64,000 nt of DNA from NCBI GenBank assembly GCA_001295905.1, contig LJHT01000039.1, positions 1 to 64,000 of the forward strand, read 5' to 3'. Every line of letters begins with the position of its first letter. Within the stretch, counting starts at the first letter, position 1. Positions 25,801 to 36,013 of the stretch are shown piece after piece. Origin of the DNA: a beta proteobacterium AAP51 (GTDB lineage Bacteria > Pseudomonadota > Gammaproteobacteria > Burkholderiales > Burkholderiaceae_C). A program made the position numbers and the translations under genes. Below the pieces are notes generated by a model. It was not told where the DNA came from. It ran no database searches and saw only the letters and a program-made list of their open reading frames with translations.

Positions 25801-25837
25801 TGACCCCGCCGGCCCCGGCGGCCGCACCCACCCGGCG

Positions 25838-26902
25838 ATGAGCGCCGCGTTCGAAGCCCTGCTGCAACGCTGCTGGTGGCAACCCCGGCCGGGCCTGCTG
25901 GCATGGGCCCTGTGGCCGCTGTCGCTGATTTACCGCGCCTTGTGGGCGCTGCACAGGCGGCACGCGCCAGTGCCGCCAGCCTTGCCGGTGCCCGTGCTGG
26001 TGGTCGGCAACCATGTCGTGGGCGGGGCGGGCAAGACGCCCACCGTCATCGCGCTCGTGCAGGCGCTGCAGGCGCGCGGGCTCCGGCCGGGGGTCATCTC
26101 GCGCGGCCATGGCCGCCAGGGCAGCGCGCCGGTGGCCGTGCACGAGGGGGCCAGCGCCGGCGAGGTGGGCGACGAGCCGCTGCTCATCCAGCGCCGCTGC
26201 CAGGTGCCGGTGTGGGTGGGCCGGCAGCGCGCCGCGGCGGCCCGGGCGCTTTGCCAGTCGCACCCGGAGGTGGACGTGCTGGTGTCCGACGACGGCCTGC
26301 AGCACCTGGCGCTGCCGCGCCAGGCCGAGGTGGTGGTGTTCGACGAACGCGGCGCCGGCAACGGCCTGCTGCTGCCCGCCGGGCCGCTGCGCGAGCCCTT
26401 GCCCGCAAGGCAGCCCGCCTGGCGCCGCGTGCTCTACACGGGCGGCCAGCCCAGCACGCCTTTGCCGGGTCTGCTGGCGCGCCGCCAGCTGTCGCTGGCC
26501 TGGCCCCTGGCTGCCTGGTGGGCCGGCGACGCCACGCAGGCCCTGCCCTTGCAGGAACTGCAGGGCCGCCCGCTGCTGGCGGCCGCCGGCATGGCCGCGC
26601 CGGCGAAGTTCTTCGGCCTGCTGGCCCAGGCCGGCCTGCGCTTCGAGCCGCTGCCGCTGCCCGACCACCACCCCTACGCCACCCTGCCCTGGCCTTCCGG
26701 CACGCCCGATGTGCTGGTGACGGAAAAAGACGCCGTGAAGCTGCCCCCTGCGGCCATGGGCGCTACGCGCGTGTGGGTGCTGCCGCTAGACTTCCTGGTG
26801 CCCCCGGGCCTGGTGGATGAGTTGCTGGCACTGCTGTTTCCGTCACCCCCGTCATCTCAGTCACCGCGCCCCGCCCCCCACCCCACCGAACGCCGCCCAT
26901 GA
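25838..26902 (+). CDS. lpxK: Tetraacyldisaccharide 4'-kinase
   Basis: A 354-residue inner-membrane kinase that phosphorylates the 4' position of the lipid A disaccharide precursor. The N-terminal membrane helix is GLLAWALWPLSLIYRALWALHRR. The P-loop lies in VVGNHVVGGAGKTPTVIAL, followed by ISRGHGRQ, VGDEPLLIQRRCQVPVWVGRQR and the DDGLQHLALPRQAEVVVFD motif with its catalytic Asp pair. VTEKDAVKLP is near the C-terminus. The 3' end overlaps the Trm112 gene start by 4 bases. Confidence 0.95.
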   Translation: MSAAFEALLQRCWWQPRPGLLAWALWPLSLIYRALWALHRRHAPVPPALPVPVLVVGNHVVGGAGKTPTVIALVQALQARGLRPGVISRGHGRQGSAPVAVHEGASAGEVGDEPLLIQRRCQVPVWVGRQRAAAARALCQSHPEVDVLVSDDGLQHLALPRQAEVVVFDERGAGNGLLLPAGPLREPLPARQPAWRRVLYTGGQPSTPLPGLLARRQLSLAWPLAAWWAGDATQALPLQELQGRPLLAAAGMAAPAKFFGLLAQAGLRFEPLPLPDHHPYATLPWPSGTPDVLVTEKDAVKLPPAAMGATRVWVLPLDFLVPPGLVDELLALLFPSPPSSQSPRPAPHPTERRP

Positions 26903-27096
26903 GCCTGGACCACCGCCTGATCAACCTGCTGGTCTGCCCCGTCTGCAAAGGCCCGCTGGAGATGCGGCGCGACCCCGAGTTGCGCCCTACCGACCTCGTG
27001 TGCCCTGCCGACCGCCTGGCCTTCCCGCTGCGCGACGGCATTCCGGTGATGCTGGAAAACGAAGCGCGCCCGCTCGACGGCCCCGTTGCCGCCTGA
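26899..27096 (+). CDS. Trm112 family protein
   Basis: A 65-residue zinc-ribbon-like protein of the Trm112/YcaR family. It has CPVCKGPL near the N-terminus and [26 protein letters not shown], including the [20 protein letters not shown] family signature. In Burkholderiales it lies between lpxK and kdsB as here, and its exact role is unclear. The start overlaps the lpxK stop (ATGA). Confidence 0.92.
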   Translation: MSLDHRLINLLVCPVCKGPLEMRRDPELRPTDLVCPADRLAFPLRDGIPVMLENEARPLDGPVAA

Positions 27097-27109
27097 CGAA
27101 GGCGCGGCG

Positions 27110-27916
27110 ATGGCACAGCCCCTGCCCTTCACGGTGCTGGTGCCGGCCCGGCTGGCCTCCACCCGCCTGCCGAACAAGCCGTTGGCCGACATCGCCGGCC
27201 TGCCCATGGTGGTGCGCGTGGCCCAGCGCGCAGCGCTCAGCGGCGCGCAGCGCGTGGTGGTGGCGGCCGACGACCCCCGCATCACCGAGGCCTGCACGGC
27301 CCACGGCGTGCAGGCCTTGCTGACGCGCCACGACCACCCCAGCGGCAGCGACCGCCTCGCCGAGGCCTGCACGTTGCTGGGGCTGGAGGGCGACGACGTG
27401 GTGGTGAACGTGCAAGGCGATGAACCCCTCATCGACCCGGCCCTGGTGCGCCGCTGTGCCGAACTGCTGGCCGAACGGCCCGACTGCGTGATGAGCACGG
27501 CCGCGCATGCCATCCACAGCCGCGACGACTACCTGAACCCGAACGTCGTGAAGGTGGTGCTGGACGCCGCCGGCCGCGCGCTCTACTTCAGCCGGGCCCC
27601 CATCGCTTGGTGGCGTGACGGCGTTGGCCCCGGCAGCGTGGACGGCCTGCCTGCCCTGCCCAGCCCGGCCCCCTTGCGCCATGTGGGCCTGTATGGCTAC
27701 CGCGCCGGCTTCCTGCGCCGCTTTCCGGCGCTGCCCCCCGCGCCGCTGGAACACACCGAGGCGCTGGAGCAGCTGCGCGTGCTATGGCACGGCGAGCGCA
27801 TTGCCGTCCACGTGGCTGAAGGCAGCCCGGGCCCGGGCGTGGACACGCCCGAAGACCTGGCCCGCGTGCAGGCCCTTTTTGCGACCCTGTTTCCCGACGG
27901 CCACACCCCGGGCTGA
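27110..27916 (+). CDS. kdsB: 3-deoxy-manno-octulosonate cytidylyltransferase
   Basis: A 268-residue enzyme that activates KDO with CTP for lipopolysaccharide inner-core synthesis. Signatures are [22 protein letters not shown] (nucleotide loop), [28 protein letters not shown] and IAWWRDG, with [15 protein letters not shown] and [17 protein letters not shown] at the C-terminus. ATG 27110 is 13 bases after the Trm112 stop. The frame also opens with a TTG at 27086 inside the previous gene, which is unlikely. It works with LpxK in outer-membrane lipid synthesis. Confidence 0.96.
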   Translation: MAQPLPFTVLVPARLASTRLPNKPLADIAGLPMVVRVAQRAALSGAQRVVVAADDPRITEACTAHGVQALLTRHDHPSGSDRLAEACTLLGLEGDDVVVNVQGDEPLIDPALVRRCAELLAERPDCVMSTAAHAIHSRDDYLNPNVVKVVLDAAGRALYFSRAPIAWWRDGVGPGSVDGLPALPSPAPLRHVGLYGYRAGFLRRFPALPPAPLEHTEALEQLRVLWHGERIAVHVAEGSPGPGVDTPEDLARVQALFATLFPDGHTPG

Positions 27917-28705
<789 letters not shown>

Positions 28706-28742
28706 AACCGCGGCACGGCACAGCAACCACACAGAGCTTCCA

Positions 28743-29501
28743 ATGGACATCGCAGGCAAGGTCTTCATCGTCACGGGTGGCGCTTCAGGGCTGGGTGAAG
28801 GCACTGCGCGCATGCTGGCCGAGGCCGGCGCGCGCGTGGTGGTGGCCGACCTGCAGGTGGAGCGCGGGCAGGCCGTGGCGGCCGAGATCGGCGGCGCCTT
28901 CGTGAAGTGCGACGTCAGCCAGGAAGCCGATGGCCAGGCCGCTGTGGCGCAAGCCGTGGCCCTGGGCAAGCTGATGGGCCTGGTGAACTGCGCCGGCATT
29001 GCCCCGGCCGTGAAAACGGTTGGCAAGGAAGGCGCGCACCCGCTAGCCACCTTCACCAAGACCATCACCGTCAATCTCATCGGCAGCTTCAACATGATCC
29101 GCCTGGCGGCCGAGGCGATGGCGAAGAACACGCCCGAGGCCACGGGTGAGCGCGGCGTGCTCATCAGCACGGCCAGCGTGGCCGCCTACGATGGCCAGAT
29201 CGGCCAGGCCGCCTACAGCGCCAGCAAGGGCGGCGTGGTCGGCATGACGCTGCCCATCGCGCGCGACCTGGCGCGCAACGGCATCCGCAACATGACCATC
29301 GCCCCGGGCATCTTCGGCACGCCCATGCTCTTCGGCATGCCCCAGGAGGTGCAGGACGCACTGGCCGCCGGCGTGCCCTTCCCCAGCCGGCTGGGCACGC
29401 CGGCCGATTTCGCCAAGCTGGTGAAGCACATCATTGAGAACGACATGCTCAATGGCGAGGTGATACGGCTGGACGGGGCCATTCGGCTGGCGCCGCGCTG
29501 A
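28743..29501 (+). CDS. SDR family oxidoreductase, HSD10-like
   Basis: A 252-residue short-chain dehydrogenase. The cofactor loop is [16 protein letters not shown], acidic VVVADLQ points to NAD preference, and NCAG appears in [10 protein letters not shown]. The catalytic residues are the Ser in [13 protein letters not shown] and Tyr/Lys in [14 protein letters not shown]. The [11 protein letters not shown] and [14 protein letters not shown] segments are typical of the 3-hydroxyacyl-CoA dehydrogenase type 2 (HSD17B10-like) group, which oxidises short-chain 3-hydroxyacyl-CoAs. It is 37 bases after adk. The substrate assignment is by resemblance only. Confidence 0.88.
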   Translation: MDIAGKVFIVTGGASGLGEGTARMLAEAGARVVVADLQVERGQAVAAEIGGAFVKCDVSQEADGQAAVAQAVALGKLMGLVNCAGIAPAVKTVGKEGAHPLATFTKTITVNLIGSFNMIRLAAEAMAKNTPEATGERGVLISTASVAAYDGQIGQAAYSASKGGVVGMTLPIARDLARNGIRNMTIAPGIFGTPMLFGMPQEVQDALAAGVPFPSRLGTPADFAKLVKHIIENDMLNGEVIRLDGAIRLAPR

Positions 29502-29541
29502 GCCCGAGCCTCGTGCCACCGGCCCGCGCAGCTGCCGGCCC

Positions 29542-31041
29542 GTGAACACCGACGAACTGGCACGCCATGCGGGCCGCCTGCGCGAGGCCGGCCGCGTTGA
29601 AGAAGCCGTGGCGGCCTACGAAAAGCTGCTGGGCGTGGACCCGGATCGGCCCAACAGCTGGTTCAACCTGGGGCTGCTGCGGCGGCGCCAGCGGCAGTTC
29701 GCCGCCGCGCTGGAAGCCTATGCGCAGGCCTTGCGCCGCGGTGTGCCCGGGCCCGAAGAAGCGCACCTGAACCGCGCCGTCATCTACGCCGACGACCTGC
29801 GCCGCCCTGCCGATGCGCAGCGCGAACTGGAACAGGCCCTCGCGCTGAACCCGCAGTTCGTGCCGGCCTTGCTTAACCTGGGCAACCTGCATGAAGACCT
29901 GGGCCAGCGTGAAGCTGCTGCAGGCTGCTACAGCCGGGTGCTGGCGCTGGAGCCGCGCCATGGCCTGGCGCTGGCCCGGTTGGCACAAGTCACCCAGGGC
30001 ACCGAGCCGATGCAGGCCCTGCTGCCCGCGCTGAGGGCGGCCTGCGCCGAGAACCGCCGACCTGTGGCCGAGCGCGCAGAGCTGGGCTTTGCGCTGGGGC
30101 GGCTGCTCGACGGCTGCGGCCTGTACGACGAGGCCTTTGCGGTCTACACCCAGGCCAACCTGCACAGCCGGCTGAGTGCACCGGCACCGGGCCCGCGCTA
30201 CGACCGCGTGGCCCACGAGGCCGACATCACGGCCGTGATCGACACCTTCGCCCGCGCCGGTCCGCCGCCTGCAGCCCACGTGTCCGCGCCGAGCGCAGGG
30301 GCCCGGCCGCGGCGGCAGCCGCCCATCTTCGTGCTTGGCATGTTCAGGTCGGGCTCGACGCTGGTCGAGCAGGTGCTGGCCAGCCATCCGCAGGTTCGCT
30401 CGGGCGGCGAGCTCGACATCCTGCCGCAGCTGGTGGCCCGCCAGCTCAGCCCCTACCCCCAGGCGGCTGCGGGGCTCACCGCTTCACGCTGCGCGGAGCT
30501 GGCCGACGACTACCTGCGCGAACTGGCCGCCGTGTTGCCAGACGCGGGGGTGGTGACGGACAAGCGGCCCGACAACTACCGCTACGTCGGCCTGATCAAG
30601 CGCCTGTTCCCGGAGGCGCGCATCGTGCACACCCACCGCCACCCGCTGGACAACTGCCTGTCCGTGCACTTCCTGCACCTGGCGCACAGCAAGGCCTATG
30701 CGCTGAACCTGCTCGACACCGGGCACTACTACCTGCAGTACCAGCGCCTGATGGCGCACTGGAAAACGCTGTATGGCGAGGACATCCTCGACTTCGACTA
30801 CGACGCTTTCGTGCACACCCCGCGGGCCCACACCGAGCGCCTGCTGGCCTTTGCCGGGCTGGGTTGGGACGAGCGCTGCCTGGCCTTCCACCAGGCCGCC
30901 AGCCCCGTGCGCACGGCCAGCGTGTGGCAGGTGCGTGAGCCGCTCTACCACCGCGCGTCGGGGCGGTGGCGGCACTATCGCCAGCATCTGGGCGAGCTGG
31001 CCACGTTGCTGGGTCTCTGCCTGGGGGGCGAGACCGACTGA
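29542..31041 (+). CDS. TPR-containing sulfotransferase
   Basis: A 499-residue fusion. The N-terminal half has tetratricopeptide repeats (about residues 5-150, e.g. WFNLGLLRRRQRQFAAALEAY and PALLNLGNLHEDLGQREAAAG). The C-terminal half is a PAPS-dependent sulfotransferase with the 5'-phosphosulfate loop FVLGMFRSGSTLVEQ at about 263-277 and the 3'-phosphate region RIVHTHRHPLDNCLS at about 360-374. Such TPR-sulfotransferases are thought to sulfate peptides or proteins, in part by analogy with tyrosylprotein sulfotransferase. It uses a GTG start at 29542. It faces the TPR-hydroxylase and TonB receptor genes on the other strand, with only a small lipoprotein gene between. Confidence 0.87.
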   Translation: MNTDELARHAGRLREAGRVEEAVAAYEKLLGVDPDRPNSWFNLGLLRRRQRQFAAALEAYAQALRRGVPGPEEAHLNRAVIYADDLRRPADAQRELEQALALNPQFVPALLNLGNLHEDLGQREAAAGCYSRVLALEPRHGLALARLAQVTQGTEPMQALLPALRAACAENRRPVAERAELGFALGRLLDGCGLYDEAFAVYTQANLHSRLSAPAPGPRYDRVAHEADITAVIDTFARAGPPPAAHVSAPSAGARPRRQPPIFVLGMFRSGSTLVEQVLASHPQVRSGGELDILPQLVARQLSPYPQAAAGLTASRCAELADDYLRELAAVLPDAGVVTDKRPDNYRYVGLIKRLFPEARIVHTHRHPLDNCLSVHFLHLAHSKAYALNLLDTGHYYLQYQRLMAHWKTLYGEDILDFDYDAFVHTPRAHTERLLAFAGLGWDERCLAFHQAASPVRTASVWQVREPLYHRASGRWRHYRQHLGELATLLGLCLGGETD

Positions 31042-31187
31042 GGCCCCGTGAGGCGGTGCACTCACGGCGCCGCCCTGGCAGCTGCACGTTGAGGAAGCAC
31101 CGCATGTGGGCTTCGCCAGCCCTGCAAGGGCTGGTCAGCCTGTGGAAATGCAGCGCCCTGTGGCCTGATGGCCTTGCAGGCGCGGGC

Positions 31188-31460
31188 TTAGTTCGCGGGG
31201 CGCCCGGGGTTGCCCGGCTTGTCGTTCACCATGTCGCGCGCGCCGGCGGCGCCGATCTGCTTGACCATGCGGTCGGTGGTGGCCGCAGGCAGGCGGCTGC
31301 CGGCAATGGGGCGCACCGGCTCGGAAGGCTTTGCCAAGGGGGCCGTGTCGCCCGTCGCGCCGGGGTTGGCGGAGACGGTCTGCACCGAGGTGCAGGCCCC
31401 CGAGATGCCCGCCATGGCCAGGGTAGCGGCAAGGCCGAGGGTTCGGAGGGAGTGGCTCAT
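31188..31460 (-). CDS. Small lipoprotein of unknown function
   Basis: A 90-residue predicted lipoprotein. The signal peptide MSHSLRTLGLAATLAMAGISGAC ends in the lipobox ISGAC. The mature part is short, Pro/Ala/Gly-rich and has no recognised domain; ATTDRMVKQIGAAGARDMV may form a helix. ATG 31460 is chosen because it opens directly at the signal peptide; the frame stays open upstream. It lies between the sulfotransferase and hydroxylase genes, in the same orientation as the hydroxylase and downstream of it. Confidence 0.65.
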   Translation of the reverse strand: MSHSLRTLGLAATLAMAGISGACTSVQTVSANPGATGDTAPLAKPSEPVRPIAGSRLPAATTDRMVKQIGAAGARDMVNDKPGNPGRPAN

Positions 31461-31602
31461 GGAATGACTCCTGGAGGATGTGTCGCTGATGCGCAGCCCG
31501 GTATTCGGGTGCAGGGCTGAGGTGTGCGGCATGGTAACGCCGCCAGGCCCCTGTGCGTGCTGCCTGCGCGTGGGGCCAGGCAGAACGACATGCCCCACGA
31601 GA

Positions 31603-32922
31603 TCAGGCGCCGTACCCGGCGGTCGCGCTGCCGCTGAAGGCGTCCAAAGCCTGTCCCAGCGCCGTGATCATGCGCCGCTCGTCGGCCGTCAGCGCGGGGT
31701 GCCAGTGGTCGAAGATGAGGATCACGCGCAGCTTGTCGCTGTCGTTCCAGGCCTCGTGTTCCACCGTGTCGTCAAAGGCCCAGGCCTGGCCGGGCACCCA
31801 CTCGCGCGTGGTGTTGCCGACGCGAAAGCGGCAGCCCGCGGGCACGATGAGCGGCACATGCGCCAGCAGCCGCACGTTGCTGGCCCCGGTGTGCGCCGGG
31901 ATGTGGGTGCGCGGTTGCAGCAGCGAGAACATCGCCACGGGCGTGCGCCCGGGTTGCTCGGGCGCCGGCACCTGCGCCGACCACAAGGCCATGGTGCGCG
32001 GGCAACGGCTCGCGTTCTCGGCCACCACCTGGCCGTCCTTCACCAGGTGCAGGGCGCTCCAGCGCGGTGAGTTGTTCAGCTCGGCCCACTGGTTCAGCGG
32101 CTGGTCACTGCTGTAGGTGATGTAGGGCGTGAAGCCGTCTTCGGTGGCCAGCACCTGCAGGAACTCGTCGCGCAGGGTGTCGGTGGCGGCCTCGAAGGCG
32201 TCCAGCCAGGGGAAGAGCGCGCGGTCGAAGAACTCCACCGGCTGCAATTGCGGAAAGAAGTAATGCGAAGGGCGTGACTCCACGCGCCGCTTGCGCCCGA
32301 GCAGGATGTCCAGCGAGAGCTGGAAACGTTCGAGGTCGGCGCCGGCGCAGTCCTGAAAGGCGGCGGCGAGGTGCTGCCGCACGAAGTCGTCACGAGCGCG
32401 CTCGTGGGCGTCACGGAACTGCAGGGCATGCAGCAGCAGGGGCCGCAGTTCGGGGGTCAGGCGCTCGGCTGGCGGGGCCACCACGGCAGCGGCGCCATAG
32501 GCACCGGCGGCCTCGGCCCGGCGGCCCTGGCGCTCGTACAGGCGGCCGCGCTGCAGCAGGGCCAGCAGGTCCGAGGCGTCCACCGACAGCGCCTTGAACA
32601 GCGCGGCCTCCTCGGCAGCTTCATCGCCCAGGCGCTGGCAGGCGAACGACAGGTTCACCCACTGCCGCGGGTCGCTGCCATCGGCCACCGTGATGGTCTC
32701 AAAGGCCTGGCGGGCTGTAGCGAAGTCGCCCTGCTGGAAGCTCAGCTGGCCCAGCATGTTCAAGGCCCGCAGGTGCCGCGGCTCGATGGCCAGCACGCGG
32801 CGCCACAGCGCCAGCGCCTCCCGCGGGCGCCCGCGCTGCAGTTCGGCCAGGGCCTGGTCGTCGAGGGCGGCGGCCTCGGCGGCGGCTGGGGCGGGCTTGG
32901 CATTCATGGCGTTGAAGGACAT
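31603..32922 (-). CDS. TPR protein with aspartyl/asparaginyl beta-hydroxylase domain
   Basis: A 439-residue protein. The N-terminal TPR-like helical part covers about residues 20-150 (ALNMLGQLSFQQGDFATARQAF). The C-terminal part, about 215-410, is an Asp/Asn beta-hydroxylase (AspH, PF05118) domain, a 2-oxoglutarate/Fe(II) dioxygenase fold. Iron ligands by comparison with AspH are His355 in RLLAHVPLIV and His389 in FDDTVEHEAWN. HTGASN at 344-349 matches the HxGPTN-type segment, and Arg near 399 would bind 2-oxoglutarate. It probably hydroxylates a peptide or protein. It lies downstream of the TonB receptor on the same strand, behind a terminator. Confidence 0.87.
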   Translation of the reverse strand: MSFNAMNAKPAPAAAEAAALDDQALAELQRGRPREALALWRRVLAIEPRHLRALNMLGQLSFQQGDFATARQAFETITVADGSDPRQWVNLSFACQRLGDEAAEEAALFKALSVDASDLLALLQRGRLYERQGRRAEAAGAYGAAAVVAPPAERLTPELRPLLLHALQFRDAHERARDDFVRQHLAAAFQDCAGADLERFQLSLDILLGRKRRVESRPSHYFFPQLQPVEFFDRALFPWLDAFEAATDTLRDEFLQVLATEDGFTPYITYSSDQPLNQWAELNNSPRWSALHLVKDGQVVAENASRCPRTMALWSAQVPAPEQPGRTPVAMFSLLQPRTHIPAHTGASNVRLLAHVPLIVPAGCRFRVGNTTREWVPGQAWAFDDTVEHEAWNDSDKLRVILIFDHWHPALTADERRMITALGQALDAFSGSATAGYGA

Positions 32923-32956
32923 GGGCGCGATCGTAAGTCGTCCCGAAGCAAAGAAA

Positions 32957-32990
32957 AGCCGCCCCGGGACGCCAGCGTCTGGGGGCGGCT
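32957..32990 (-). terminator. Intrinsic terminator of the TonB receptor gene
   Basis: A 9-bp G+C-rich stem AGCCGCCCC/GGGGCGGCT with a 16-base loop. On the minus strand it is followed by TTTCTTTG. It lies 46 bases after the receptor stop and 34 bases before the hydroxylase start. Confidence 0.8.
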
Positions 32991-33035
32991 GAGGTCAGGC
33001 GGCCCAGGGCCTCGCGGCCCCGGTGCAGCCCGCCC

Positions 33036-35930
33036 TTAGAACGTGGCCGTCAGGCTCAGGCCGATGCGGCGACCGAGCGCGTCGTACACCACCGGGTAGG
33101 TGTTGCCGTTCACGAAACCAGCGCCGTTCGTGCGGATCGGGGGATCCTTGTCGAACAGGTTGGCGATGTTGGCGCGCACCGTGAAGGTCTTGTTGATGGC
33201 GTAGGAAGCCGCGAGGTCGAAGTAGTCGCGCTTCTCGAGACCCGCCACGTTGTTGCCCTGCGGGCCGGCCAGATCGGGGTCGCTGCTCAGCGAATCGAGC
33301 GTGACCTTGTCGATATGGCGCCACGTGAAGGCCAGGTCCACGCCGAAAGGCGAGGTCCAGGTCGTGCGCAGCTTGTGGCGCCATTTCGGCATCGGCGTGC
33401 CGCAGGTGTTGCCATAGAAGCCGGCGCAGTCATACGTGCCCAGGCCCGGCAGGTCTTCGCTCTCGTAGGACTGCAGACGCGTGCCGAGGAAGCTGAAAGC
33501 CAGCCCGCCCATGCCCGCCAGCTTCATGTTGTAGTCGATGCCGATGTCGAAGCCCTTGGTGGCTACCTTGCCCAGGTTGGCGTTGGTGGCCAGGATGAAG
33601 GCGTTGTTGGTGGCCCACAGGGTGCCCGGGCCATCGCGCTGGATCAGGCTGCAGAACGCAGGGTTGCCCGTGTTCAGGCACTGCTGCAGCGTGGTCGGCG
33701 GCGGCGCCGTGCCGACGCGGTCTTCCAACTTGATGTTGAAGTAGTCCAGCGTCACCGTCAGGTCCTTGATCGGCGTGGCGGCCAGACCCAGGGTGTAGCT
33801 GGTCGACTTTTCAGGCTTCAGGTTGGGGTTGCCACCGGTGATCTGGTTGTACTGGCCGGCCGGGCTGTCGGCGATGCGGCCGTACTGCGCCGCCGTCACG
33901 CCGGTTCGCGCGCACTGTTCCAGTGTGGCCGTGGGGGTGGCGCCGGCGCAGGGGTCGGCGTTGTTGTCGTACAGACCCAGGCCGCGTGCCGAGAACAGCT
34001 CGATGACGTTGGCCGCACGCGCCGCGCTCTGGTAGCTGCCGCGCAGCTTCACCGAACCCACTGGCGAGTACTCCAGACCCAGCCCGTAGGTGTCGGTCTT
34101 CTGACCGGTGCTGTAGTCGGAGTTCCGGAAGGTGCCGGTGAGGTTCAGTAGTTCGACGAAGGGCATCTTCTCGATCAGCGGCAGGCGAATCTCCGCGAAG
34201 ATGTCGCGCACGCTGTACGAGCCGCCCAGGCCGATGGTGGGGCCGCCTTGGCCGGCCAGGTCGCCGGTGGAGAAGGCCAGGTCGGTGTTCAGCGTCAGGC
34301 GCTCGATGCGGCGCTCGACACCCAGCACCACGCCCACGCCGTTCTGTGCCGTGGGCATCTTCAGGCCGTACTTGGTGAGGTCGCCGGTGACGCTGGCCGT
34401 GAACAGGCTCTGCTGCGTGGTGCCGCGCTGGAAGCCCGGCGTCTGCAGGTAGGCCAGCGCCGCGGGCGTGACCTTGCCCAGCGACCAGATGTCGTAAGGC
34501 ACGCAGTTGGGGTCGGTGCCGTTGACGACCGAGCGGCAGACCGGCGTGCCGTTCGGACCGGTGACGACGTCCAGCGCGCGCGCGATGCGGGTGTTGGAGA
34601 AGTCGTTGAAATAGGTTTCCTGGAACAGCACGCGGCCGGTCTGGGCCGAGGCGTCGTAGCTCCAGGCGTCGAAGTCGCCGCGCACGCCGACCACCCCGCG
34701 GTAGGAGGTGTGGCGCACGTCGTCCTGGCGACCGCCGCCTTCCACGTTACGACGGCCGATGTAGAGCTCAGCCGTGCTGCCCGGTGCCGTCAGGCCCAGG
34801 GCCGTTCTCCAGGCCTGCGACAGCAGCGGGTTCTCGAAGCGGATGGCGTTCGGGCCCGTGGCACCGAAGAAGAACAGGCCCGAGGGCGCGATCTGCGCCA
34901 CGGTGCTGTCGTCGTGGAAGCTGATCTCGCTGTAGAGACGGGCCTTCTCGTTGATCTCGTAGCGCGCCTGGGCGTTGAAGCCATAGCGCTCCGAAGGGCG
35001 CTGGAAGTAGTTCAGCGGGCCGAAGTTGTAGGCGTCGGTGGTGGCGCTGTAGGGCCGCGTGTTGCCGGCGGCATCGGCCACCGTCAGGGCGTAGGTGGCG
35101 AAGTCGGTGAACTGACCGGGGAAACTGGTGCCCGAACCGCCGCAGGTGAAGCGCCCGGTGGCCGGGGCGAAGTTCAGGGCACAGGCCGTGAAGTCACGCT
35201 CGGACTGCAGCAGTGCCTCTTCCTTCTTGTAGGCCAGGTAGACGGTGGCGTTGCCCTTGCCATTGGCGAAGTTGCCGCCCATCAGGATGCTGACGTCGTG
35301 GACCTCGCCGTCCTTGGTGATGTTCCCGGGGGTGGGGAAGCCGCGCGCGCGCACCACGTCGCCGATGGCGTTGCCCTGCTTGTGGTTGTAGAACTGCGTG
35401 TTGACGTCGATCTGCACGCCTTCGAAGTCGTCGCGCATGATGAAGTTCACCACGCCGGCGATGGCGTCAGAGCCATACACGGCCGAAGCACCGCCCGTCA
35501 GCACTTCCACGCGCTTGATCAGGCCGATGGGAATCTGGTTCAAGTCGGCGGCCACCTCGCGCGGGCTGCCGGCCGGCAGGCGACGCCCGTTCACCAGCAC
35601 CAGCGTGCGGCTCGGGCCGAGGTTGCGCAGGTTCACGGTGGCCGTGCCCGAGGCGCCGTTCGAAACCTGGCCGCCCTGGTCGGCAAAGACCTGCGGCAGG
35701 TTGTTCAGAAGCTGCTCGACATTGCGCACGCCGTCCACCTTGATGGCCTCGGCGTTCAGCGTCACCACGGGTGAGGCCGTTTCGGCTGCCAGGCTCTTGA
35801 TGCGCGAGCCGGTGATCTCGATGCGCTCGCTGGCAGGCGCCGGTGCTGGCGTCTGCGCCATGGCCGGCAGCAGCATCGCGCTGCCCAGCGCGATGAGCAC
35901 ACCTTGGCAGACTCGGGTTTTCTTGAACAT
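33036..35930 (-). CDS. TonB-dependent receptor
   Basis: A 964-residue outer-membrane active transporter. The signal peptide is MFKKTRVCQGVLIALGSAMLLPAMAQ. The mature N-terminus reads ERIEITGSRIKSLAAETASPV, a TonB-box-like region. The plug domain follows, with VRNVEQLLNNLPQVFADQGG, NLRNLGPSRTLVLVNGRRLP and RVEVLTGGASAVYGSDAIAGVVNFIMRDDFEG, and then a 22-strand-type barrel ending in RIGLSLTATF. The terminal Phe is the outer-membrane sorting signal. This long LNNLPQ-type receptor class is associated with uptake of complex substrates such as oligosaccharides or peptides, not classic siderophores; the substrate is unknown. It is followed by a terminator and then the hydroxylase gene. Confidence 0.93.
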   Translation of the reverse strand: MFKKTRVCQGVLIALGSAMLLPAMAQTPAPAPASERIEITGSRIKSLAAETASPVVTLNAEAIKVDGVRNVEQLLNNLPQVFADQGGQVSNGASGTATVNLRNLGPSRTLVLVNGRRLPAGSPREVAADLNQIPIGLIKRVEVLTGGASAVYGSDAIAGVVNFIMRDDFEGVQIDVNTQFYNHKQGNAIGDVVRARGFPTPGNITKDGEVHDVSILMGGNFANGKGNATVYLAYKKEEALLQSERDFTACALNFAPATGRFTCGGSGTSFPGQFTDFATYALTVADAAGNTRPYSATTDAYNFGPLNYFQRPSERYGFNAQARYEINEKARLYSEISFHDDSTVAQIAPSGLFFFGATGPNAIRFENPLLSQAWRTALGLTAPGSTAELYIGRRNVEGGGRQDDVRHTSYRGVVGVRGDFDAWSYDASAQTGRVLFQETYFNDFSNTRIARALDVVTGPNGTPVCRSVVNGTDPNCVPYDIWSLGKVTPAALAYLQTPGFQRGTTQQSLFTASVTGDLTKYGLKMPTAQNGVGVVLGVERRIERLTLNTDLAFSTGDLAGQGGPTIGLGGSYSVRDIFAEIRLPLIEKMPFVELLNLTGTFRNSDYSTGQKTDTYGLGLEYSPVGSVKLRGSYQSAARAANVIELFSARGLGLYDNNADPCAGATPTATLEQCARTGVTAAQYGRIADSPAGQYNQITGGNPNLKPEKSTSYTLGLAATPIKDLTVTLDYFNIKLEDRVGTAPPPTTLQQCLNTGNPAFCSLIQRDGPGTLWATNNAFILATNANLGKVATKGFDIGIDYNMKLAGMGGLAFSFLGTRLQSYESEDLPGLGTYDCAGFYGNTCGTPMPKWRHKLRTTWTSPFGVDLAFTWRHIDKVTLDSLSSDPDLAGPQGNNVAGLEKRDYFDLAASYAINKTFTVRANIANLFDKDPPIRTNGAGFVNGNTYPVVYDALGRRIGLSLTATF

Positions 35931-35995
35931 GTATTTCGCTCCTCGATGAAGGTTCCAAAAGCAGTCGCAAACAACGGCCAAGGCCCGAAAGCGCG

Positions 35996-36013
35996 AGGGC
36001 CCCGCGGGGCCCT
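35996..36013. repeat. 18-bp perfect G+C palindrome in receptor leader
   Basis: AGGGCCCCGCGGGGCCCT is self-complementary over all 18 bases. It lies 66 bases upstream of the TonB receptor start. It could fold as a hairpin in the leader RNA or be a protein-binding site; nothing in the sequence decides. Confidence 0.55.
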
